Part shown: positions 1 to 5,215 of the stretch, piece by piece | Layout: every line of letters begins with the position of its first letter | How positions within the stretch are numbered: position 1 is the first letter of the stretch | DNA from: Bacteroidia bacterium | Lineage (GTDB): Bacteria; Bacteroidota; Bacteroidia; JAESSM01; NORP286 | DNA length: 9,716 nucleotides | NCBI GenBank assembly: GCA_016764115.1 | Contig: JAESSM010000205.1 | Coordinates: 1-9,716, forward strand | Reading direction: 5' to 3' | Program-made: the position numbers and the translations under genes | The notes under the pieces: model-generated | The model's input: only the letters and a program-made list of their open reading frames with translations | Databases searched by the model: none | What the model was told of the DNA's origin: nothing

Positions 1-62
1 GAGAGACAACAACTCAAGTTCTTAATAAAAAAGGCAAACCAATTAAATATGCAATTAGTTAG
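1..62 (+). CDS. Possible C-terminal end of a plus-strand gene cut by the window edge
   Basis: Reading from base 3, an open frame gives a protein-like tail ending in KKGKPIKYAIS before a TAG stop at 60-62. The other forward frames show a stop at 23-25 (frame 2) and at 67-69 (frame 1). Only about 19 residues are visible, so neither the family nor its reality can be settled. A plus-strand gene ending here would be convergent with the minus-strand cluster that ends at 194, with the inverted repeat at 92-156 between the two stops. The length is too short for a functional call. Confidence 0.25.
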   Translation, partial: ETTTQVLNKKGKPIKYAIS

Positions 63-91
63 TGCTTAGACAGTTAGGGAAATACGTCAAT

Positions 92-156
92 GGTTGCGTA
101 GTCGAAGAATATATGTTCCTAGTACTTTCAATGTTTCGACTTCGCTCAACATAACC
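92..156. repeat. Imperfect inverted repeat (intergenic palindromic element)
   Basis: The left arm (92-106) is GGTT followed by GCGTAGTCGAA. The reverse complement of the right arm (135-156) is GGTT, seven extra bases, then GCGAAGTCGAA. The arms therefore match at 14 of 15 positions if a 7-base bulge is allowed, around a 28-base spacer. The element is richer in GC than the surrounding DNA. It lies between the end of the minus-strand cluster and a possible plus-strand gene end. From memory, GTTGAGCGAAGTCGAA-like palindromes are common between genes in Bacteroidota, but I could not check this. No T-tract follows either arm, so a classical intrinsic terminator is not supported, although it may still mark a transcript end. 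Confidence 0.6.
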
Positions 157-193
157 ACTTATAAAATAGTTGGATTTTGAGTCAACCACTCTA

Positions 194-1351
194 TTATGTA
201 TAGAAGTATTTATCATAAGCTATTGGTGGCAATATATTTAGCCGACTTAAAAAATAGATAGGTAATCTAAACAGTTTTATGATGTCGTAATCCGTCTTAT
301 AATCTTTGAAATTTTTAGTTGGCTTTGCCAACCATTCATTTAACTGCTCCTCTGTTATTCCCAAACGTTCAATTGCCAGACTAATTATTTTGGGATCTTC
401 AGATCCTTGAATTGTATTTAGTTGTTCTAAAGCATCTTCACGAGACATTTGTCCTGACCTAATAAGTGCGGAAAAAGCAGTCTTTCTAAAATCCACATTA
501 AATTTTTCACGCAAGATCTTACTCATAAAACCGTGATATAGATCATCAAAATATCTTCCTTTGGTATCCTTCCAATCTAATTCTGATTCAAGTAATCCCC
601 CAACCTCTTCTCTTTTATAATTAACATAGTTTAAAATTGGAATTGTTTTAATCCCTTTAAGGACTGTGTAATAAAAAATATTGTACAAACTCATATTAAA
701 ACCTGGTTCTTCTGGCTTCCACTTTCGCAATTGCATGGACCCAAACTTCTTATGAACCGAATGAAGATAAGTACCGTCCATATAACTCCATATTAAAGGC
801 ATGATGCCTTCAGTTCTATATGAATTTCCTATCAATACCGTTTTGATTTTTTCCTTTGCTGCAACGGAATATAAAGTTGTAGCAATACCAAGGTCAGTTC
901 CTAAGTCCATTTCCGGAACGGAAGCTTTTAAAAAAGCAATCTTTATATCCTTGGATTCCCGCCAATCTGATGTTACAATTTTGAAATCCATTTGCAACTT
1001 GTCGGTTGCTTTTTTCATATTCTCTCCACAAACTGGATTGCCCCATCCATCATTAAAATGAACTACCATCGGGTTCAAGCCCCACGTCTTCGCAAGATAT
1101 AACAAGTAAGTACTGTCTCTTCCCCCACTAATTCCTAAAACACAATCGTATTTTTTCCCCTTGCCTTTAGCTCTGATACCATCTAATATTCCTGGAAGTA
1201 AATTTGATTCATCTCCATGAAGTGGGAAATTTTTATCCATGCCATCATGTAATTTGCAAAAATTGCATTCACCATTTTTATCAAACACAATGGTTGATGC
1301 TGCTGTATCCATCACACAACGCATACAAAATTGCTTTTCTTGGTCTGACAT
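194..1351 (-). CDS. N-acetyl sugar amidotransferase, WbpG/PseA-like PP-loop ATPase
   Basis: This 385-residue protein resembles the WbpG/PseA/WbuX family, which is implicated in forming acetamidino groups on surface sugars of lipopolysaccharide, capsule or flagellin. Visible features are an N-terminal zinc-ribbon-like set of cysteines (C9, C12, C29, C32) and an adenine-hydrolase PP-loop, GISGGRDST, at about 73-81 after a VLG strand. VVHFNDGWGNP follows at about 96-106 and GNSYRTEG at about 175-182. The length is usual for the family. The ATG at 1351 puts the zinc-ribbon cysteines at the N-terminus as expected. The gene lies 3 bp after the nitrilase-family gene and is last in the minus-strand cluster. 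Known family members sit beside HisH/HisF-like ammonia donors; none is visible here. The protein is presumably cytoplasmic. The family call is good, but the sugar substrate is unknown. Confidence 0.88.
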   Translation of the reverse strand: MSDQEKQFCMRCVMDTAASTIVFDKNGECNFCKLHDGMDKNFPLHGDESNLLPGILDGIRAKGKGKKYDCVLGISGGRDSTYLLYLAKTWGLNPMVVHFNDGWGNPVCGENMKKATDKLQMDFKIVTSDWRESKDIKIAFLKASVPEMDLGTDLGIATTLYSVAAKEKIKTVLIGNSYRTEGIMPLIWSYMDGTYLHSVHKKFGSMQLRKWKPEEPGFNMSLYNIFYYTVLKGIKTIPILNYVNYKREEVGGLLESELDWKDTKGRYFDDLYHGFMSKILREKFNVDFRKTAFSALIRSGQMSREDALEQLNTIQGSEDPKIISLAIERLGITEEQLNEWLAKPTKNFKDYKTDYDIIKLFRLPIYFLSRLNILPPIAYDKYFYT

Positions 1352-1354
1352 ATA

Positions 1355-2212
1355 TTACCAAGTATCGTTTTCAAAGGATTCTCGATATCCTTTATCACGA
1401 ACAGACTTAGAAAGGGTGGTCCCTTTAATTTCTCTATTTGGAATTTCAATATCCACAATGATCAATTCACCTGCTACTTCATTGTTCGCCCCTCTCGCAA
1501 TCACGCCATCTTTATTCACAGCCAAAGAACAACCCACACTTTTTTTACCTTCATAAACTCCACCTACAATGTACCCGACACTCGTTGCGCTCACAATCAC
1601 AAGATCATAGAGTTTTGCTAAAACAGAATACGGCTTAATCCATTTATCTCCATACAGATCTTCGGAATCTGTAATTGAGTAATCAACCGTCCAAGACGAA
1701 GGAGAGAAAATAATTTGTGCTCCCATTTTTGCTAAACAGTGACCGATGTGTAGCGAATCAGCATAATTATCTGCACAAATATTTAGTCCTACTTTACCAA
1801 ATGGAGTATCAATAACTGATAATGAATTACCAATTGAATATATATCCTGTACTGCTTCCAGTACATTGATCTTCCTGTATTTTGATATTATTTCTCCATT
1901 TGGATTGATCATTAATGCCGTGTTATATACATCATCATTTGATCTTTCAATCAAACCTGCTACGACATAAATGTTATTTTCCTTCGCGGAATTAGTCAAC
2001 ACCTCGCTAAACTTTCCGGGAATTGGCAGCGATTTTGTTTTCGCACTTGGATGACACCAAACCAAATCCAAACATTCTGGAAGTAAGATCAAATTGCAAC
2101 CTTTTTCTTTTGCTTCTTTGATCATTTCAACAGCTCTGCCCAAATTACGCTCGGGCTCACCACCTTCAACAAGAAGCTGGCCCATTCCTATTTTTATCAA
2201 ATTATTCTGCAT
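1355..2212 (-). CDS. Nitrilase-superfamily carbon-nitrogen hydrolase (amidase)
   Basis: This 285-residue protein spans a complete CN-hydrolase domain. The predicted catalytic triad is E46 in LILLPECLDL, K114 in KYRKIN and C146 in GLNICADNY. Other conserved stretches are VVAGLIER (83-90) with the downstream YNTALMINPNG, and IIFSPSSW (167-174). Members hydrolyse amide or nitrile C-N bonds through a cysteine thioester, and one branch serves as the glutaminase domain of NAD synthetase. The ATG at 2212 overlaps the end of the upstream SGNH gene by 11 bp, and the downstream sugar amidotransferase starts 3 bp after its stop, so the three are probably co-translated. No clear Shine-Dalgarno motif precedes the start. 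The substrate cannot be read from sequence; supplying ammonia to the amidotransferase is an inference from gene order. Confidence 0.88.
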   Translation of the reverse strand: MQNNLIKIGMGQLLVEGGEPERNLGRAVEMIKEAKEKGCNLILLPECLDLVWCHPSAKTKSLPIPGKFSEVLTNSAKENNIYVVAGLIERSNDDVYNTALMINPNGEIISKYRKINVLEAVQDIYSIGNSLSVIDTPFGKVGLNICADNYADSLHIGHCLAKMGAQIIFSPSSWTVDYSITDSEDLYGDKWIKPYSVLAKLYDLVIVSATSVGYIVGGVYEGKKSVGCSLAVNKDGVIARGANNEVAGELIIVDIEIPNREIKGTTLSKSVRDKGYRESFENDTW

Positions 2213-3476
2213 TGGAATACAAACTATCTCTCTTGAAATCTATTAAGTTATGGTCTATAATATAGCTATATATCTTAGAAGCGATTACCTGATTTCCCTT
2301 GTCCGTAGGATGGCACGCATCTAAAAAATATTCATTTTTATTGCTTTCTTGTACCTCAAACACATTAGAAATATAATCAACTCCATCCTTTTTACAAACC
2401 TCATCAATAACTCTCTGAAACAATTTGAATTCTTCAACATTGGCAAATCTTCGTGCCTTTAGTTGTTCTTCTTCATTCATAACCACTTCACTTAAGACTG
2501 TTGGTAAATTGAGCATGATAATTTTGATATCATTCGTTTGACAAGCCTTGATTATCTTTTTTAAATTACTTCGATAATATTTTAAAGCCCCGTGATTCAG
2601 TTCACCATTTTTACCACCCCCTAACTTTAATGAAATAAACCTAAGAATTGCTGGAGAAAAACGCTTATTTTCTGGAATAACAGATGATTCCTCAATAAAG
2701 ATTTCCGAATGCCAGTTCTTTCTATAACCATAATCAATATCATTCCATCCTACACACAATACTATCAGGTCAGGCTTCATATTTAACATTTTACTTTCCA
2801 ATAGCCTCAAAACTTGTGCACTGGTATACCCAGGAACACCGGCATTTCTTACTTGAATTTTATTATCCGGATTTTCTCTTTCAAATAACTTCTTAAGCTT
2901 GGCTGAGTATGTTGAGCTATCTTGAGACAAGCCCCAACCGAAAGTGATTGAATTTCCTAAGGTTAGGATGTTAAAATCTGATTCACTTGCAATATTCCAT
3001 TCCGCACCTCTGAAGCCTAAAGAATTGATGGTATCTATTAAATAAGAATTGGGTTTCAAGGAATACCCAAGGTATTCATCTAAGAGTATATTTGAAGGCA
3101 TTTCTGTTAACCCGTAAGGATCTACTCTTCCATATACTGCACCATACTTTATCGCCAACGAAAGTTCAGTACTAACGATACAAAATAACAAGACAGAAAT
3201 AAATATTGTTCTATTTATTAATTTGGGATTGATGTATTTAGTGTTAAAAGAAAAGAAGATAATCGCACTGATTACATTAAATGTTAATGATAACGCCAGA
3301 AATACATAGCGGATTTTATTTATCCTAGCTAAAGACGCTCGACTTATGTTATTGTCAGCCTCAAAAAAAGCAAGAAGCTGCGGATAAAATAAAAGAATAG
3401 TAAAAAGGCCAGCAACTAATCCAAGAACCAGATAAAAAATACCAAGATTTTGTAGATTATTTTCTTCTCTCACCAA
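2202..3476 (-). CDS. Membrane-anchored SGNH/GDSL-type hydrolase
   Basis: This 424-residue protein has three hydrophobic segments (about 11-38, 55-77 and 88-110) followed by an SGNH hydrolase domain (about 165-410). Block I is LTLGNSITFG with nucleophile S176, where the usual GDS is GNS. Block II is NAGVPGYTS, block III is GWND with N245, and block V is DACHP with D386 and H389. Such proteins are esterases or acyltransferases acting on lipids, glycans or peptidoglycan. Positive charges fall in both loops, so the side of the membrane facing the catalytic domain is unclear. No ATG occurs before residue 126. TTG at 3476 or GTG at 3473 must be used, because an in-frame TGA lies at 3480-3482. It follows mce by 20 bp and overlaps the nitrilase gene by 11 bp. 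An acyl modification role on a surface glycan is inferred from context. Confidence 0.82.
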   Translation of the reverse strand: MVREENNLQNLGIFYLVLGLVAGLFTILLFYPQLLAFFEADNNISRASLARINKIRYVFLALSLTFNVISAIIFFSFNTKYINPKLINRTIFISVLLFCIVSTELSLAIKYGAVYGRVDPYGLTEMPSNILLDEYLGYSLKPNSYLIDTINSLGFRGAEWNIASESDFNILTLGNSITFGWGLSQDSSTYSAKLKKLFERENPDNKIQVRNAGVPGYTSAQVLRLLESKMLNMKPDLIVLCVGWNDIDYGYRKNWHSEIFIEESSVIPENKRFSPAILRFISLKLGGGKNGELNHGALKYYRSNLKKIIKACQTNDIKIIMLNLPTVLSEVVMNEEEQLKARRFANVEEFKLFQRVIDEVCKKDGVDYISNVFEVQESNKNEYFLDACHPTDKGNQVIASKIYSYIIDHNLIDFKRDSLYSNAE

Positions 3477-3496
3477 GGCTCACTTAGTTCAAAATG

Positions 3497-3895
3497 TCAT
3501 TTAATCTCCTGGCAAAGCTCCACCAAAACATAGTTACAACTTTTGGGGTGTAAAAAGCAAACCAATTTATTATCTGCTCCTGGTTTAGGTGTATCATTTA
3601 GTACTTCAAAGCCTTCATTTTTCAAGCGTTCAATCTCCGCATTTATATCTTCTACAGCAAAAGCAATGTGATGTAAGCCTTCCCCTCTTTTATCAATAAA
3701 TTTTTTTATCGCACTTTCCTCGTTTGTAGCTTCCAAGAGTTCTATTTTAGAGTCTCCTACTTGGAAAAATGAAGTACTTACTCCTTCTAGTTCAACAGCC
3801 TCTGTTTTATAGTGTTCTTCACCTAGTACTTTTTTAAAGATCTCATTAGCGTTTTCCAAACTTTTGACTGCAATCCCTATATGTTCTATCTTCAT
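3497..3895 (-). CDS. mce: Methylmalonyl-CoA epimerase
   Basis: This 132-residue VOC-fold protein interconverts the 2R and 2S epimers of methylmalonyl-CoA in the propionyl-CoA/succinyl-CoA route. Signature stretches are KIEHIGIAV at the N-terminus, TSFFQVG (41-47), KIELLEAT (50-57), GEGLHHIAFAV (71-81), a GADNKLVCFLHPKS stretch (106-119) and VLVEL (123-127). Predicted metal ligands, by comparison with the known fold, are H5, Q45, one of H75/H76, and E126. I chose the ATG at 3895. A TTG two codons earlier would add only Met-Ile and gives a worse match to the usual N-terminus. It heads the minus-strand cluster, although its metabolic role has no evident link to the downstream surface-sugar genes. 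No mutase gene is in the window. Confidence 0.93.
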   Translation of the reverse strand: MKIEHIGIAVKSLENANEIFKKVLGEEHYKTEAVELEGVSTSFFQVGDSKIELLEATNEESAIKKFIDKRGEGLHHIAFAVEDINAEIERLKNEGFEVLNDTPKPGADNKLVCFLHPKSCNYVLVELCQEIK

Positions 3896-3988
3896 AATCA
3901 ACTAGTTAGCTGTTAATAAATCAACCAATTAACATCTTAAATATATAACTATTCCTTCTAAAACACGTATACTATAGTTAAATATTGC

Positions 3989-3996
3989 TAATTTTG
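3989..3996 (+). promoter_or_regulatory. Candidate Bacteroidota -7 promoter box for the Fe-S carrier gene
   Basis: TAATTTTG matches the Bacteroidota -7 consensus TAnnTTTG exactly and would start a transcript roughly 15 bases before the ATG at 4015. No TTG or TTTG element is present at the usual 17-23 base distance upstream, so the -33 half is missing or degenerate. I saw no equally good box for the divergent mce gene in the same 113-119 bp gap. Confidence 0.4.
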
Positions 3997-4014
3997 TAAT
4001 AGAATTATTGAATT

Positions 4015-4341
4015 ATGATAAAGGTTACAGACACAGCGAAAAATCAACTTGATAAAATTATGACCGAAAAGAACTACGATGATTCGTATTTCTTGAGAGT
4101 GGCAGTTGAAGGAGGAGGATGTTCAGGGCTTTCTTATAAACTGGATTTTGATAATAAATCTAAAGAAGAAGATCAGGTTTTTGAGGATAAAGGGGTGAAG
4201 GTTGTAGTTGACATGAAAAGTTTTCTCTATTTAGCCGGAACCACCTTGGATTTCTCAGAAGGTTTGAATGGCACCGGGTTTACTTTTAACAATCCAAATG
4301 CTACAAGAACTTGCGGTTGTGGAGAAAGCTTTGCAGTATAG
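4015..4341 (+). CDS. IscA/SufA/ErpA-type iron-sulfur cluster carrier
   Basis: This 108-residue A-type carrier belongs to the HesB/IscA family, which holds Fe-S clusters or iron and passes them to target apoproteins in the cytoplasm. The three invariant cysteines are present: C36 in EGGGCSGLSY, and C100 and C102 in the C-terminal TCGCGESF. The length is normal for the family. The ATG at 4015 gives the typical start MIKVTDTA. A TAnnTTTG box lies about 20 bases upstream. It stands alone, with no suf or isc genes beside it. It is divergent from mce and ends 2 bp from the stop of the convergent coiled-coil gene. The IscA, SufA and ErpA subtypes cannot be told apart with confidence from this sequence, so no symbol is given. 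Confidence 0.92.
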   Translation: MIKVTDTAKNQLDKIMTEKNYDDSYFLRVAVEGGGCSGLSYKLDFDNKSKEEDQVFEDKGVKVVVDMKSFLYLAGTTLDFSEGLNGTGFTFNNPNATRTCGCGESFAV

Positions 4342-4343
4342 GG

Positions 4344-5012
4344 TTATTCAATAGCATCATATTTTTTCTGAATCTTCTCCACTACTAATTTCTGATTTTC
4401 AATTTCTATCAACTTGTTTTCTTGGTGCAATTCATTTTGACGAATCTCGTTTTCCTTTTGAACGATCATTTCCTTGTATTTTTGGATATTTTGTCTCAGG
4501 CCATCTTTATCTCGAACCAACTGCTCATGATCTTTTTGCTTCTGCATTAAATCTGTTTTGGAGTCTGAAAGATTTTTCATCACTTTAGTTTTTCTCAACT
4601 TAATCGCAAAATCATAAACAAATTGCTTTGCCGCCTGTATTTGATCGGGATACTTTTCTGTACTTAAAAAATCTTTATCTGCTAAATCAAATGAAACACT
4701 AAACTTAGAACCATTTACGGTTTTTACAACATTTGCCGCAGCATTCATATTATTAAGGTGGATGATCTGAATCAGAACATTCTCGCTATTTATAGTATTC
4801 TTTCTTACCATTACTTTTCCTTTATATTTCTTCATTTCATTTTTCCATTCTTTTTCGACCATCCCAGGTTCACAGTCATAAATCTCAACTACAAGGCAAT
4901 TTTGAAGCATTCCATTTAGCGTCTCTTTGGTTTCCACTACATTGGCTTTTTGCGCAACTGCTACATTAAAATAAAGTATTAACAGAATAAAAAAGAACCT
5001 CAAAATCTTCAT
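4344..5012 (-). CDS. Secreted coiled-coil protein of unknown function
   Basis: This 222-residue protein begins with a signal peptide: MKILR, then a hydrophobic run, then a likely signal peptidase I site after AVA at residue 20. Residues 21-140 form an alpha/beta region with VEKEWKNEMKKYKGKV (52-67), SVSFDLADKDFLS (105-117) and QAAKQFVYDFAIKLRK (126-141). Residues 145-218 are rich in K, E, Q and N with regular hydrophobics and should form a long coiled coil. I recall proteins of this layout as uncharacterised secreted proteins in Bacteroidota; no function is known to me. Its stop lies 2 bp from that of the Fe-S carrier gene, so the two transcripts converge. The ATG at 5012 is clear. The protein is probably periplasmic, since no lipobox or C-terminal sorting domain is seen. 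Confidence 0.8.
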   Translation of the reverse strand: MKILRFFFILLILYFNVAVAQKANVVETKETLNGMLQNCLVVEIYDCEPGMVEKEWKNEMKKYKGKVMVRKNTINSENVLIQIIHLNNMNAAANVVKTVNGSKFSVSFDLADKDFLSTEKYPDQIQAAKQFVYDFAIKLRKTKVMKNLSDSKTDLMQKQKDHEQLVRDKDGLRQNIQKYKEMIVQKENEIRQNELHQENKLIEIENQKLVVEKIQKKYDAIE

Positions 5013-5215
5013 GATATTTTGTTTGATATGTTTATAATTAATTTTTAATGGTCATACCGCACTCACATTTAAATAATAATCATTTTCTATGTTTAATAAA
5101 TGATGATTTTTTACATGTTCGTTTTATATTAGCAAATTAAATCAACTCAATTCCTAAAAATACAATTATATCGCAGAAATCAGAAATTTGTATTTACTAA
5201 TTATAAAATCTTAAA

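Noticed and set aside
801..1556. Several plus-strand open frames of 68-105 codons opposite the amidotransferase and nitrilase genes
   Set aside because: They lie antisense to two strongly recognisable genes, overlap one another and show no family motifs.
3896..3901. TTG start extending the methylmalonyl-CoA epimerase by two residues
   Set aside because: The ATG at 3895 gives the usual MKIEHIGIAV-like start, and nothing favours the TTG.
5133..5140. Minus-strand TTAATTTG as a -7 box for the coiled-coil protein gene
   Set aside because: It mismatches the conserved TA of TAnnTTTG and lies over 120 bases from the start, so support is too weak.
5183..5190. GAAATTTG as a -7 box for polA
   Set aside because: The first T is missing and no TTG element lies at the right distance upstream.
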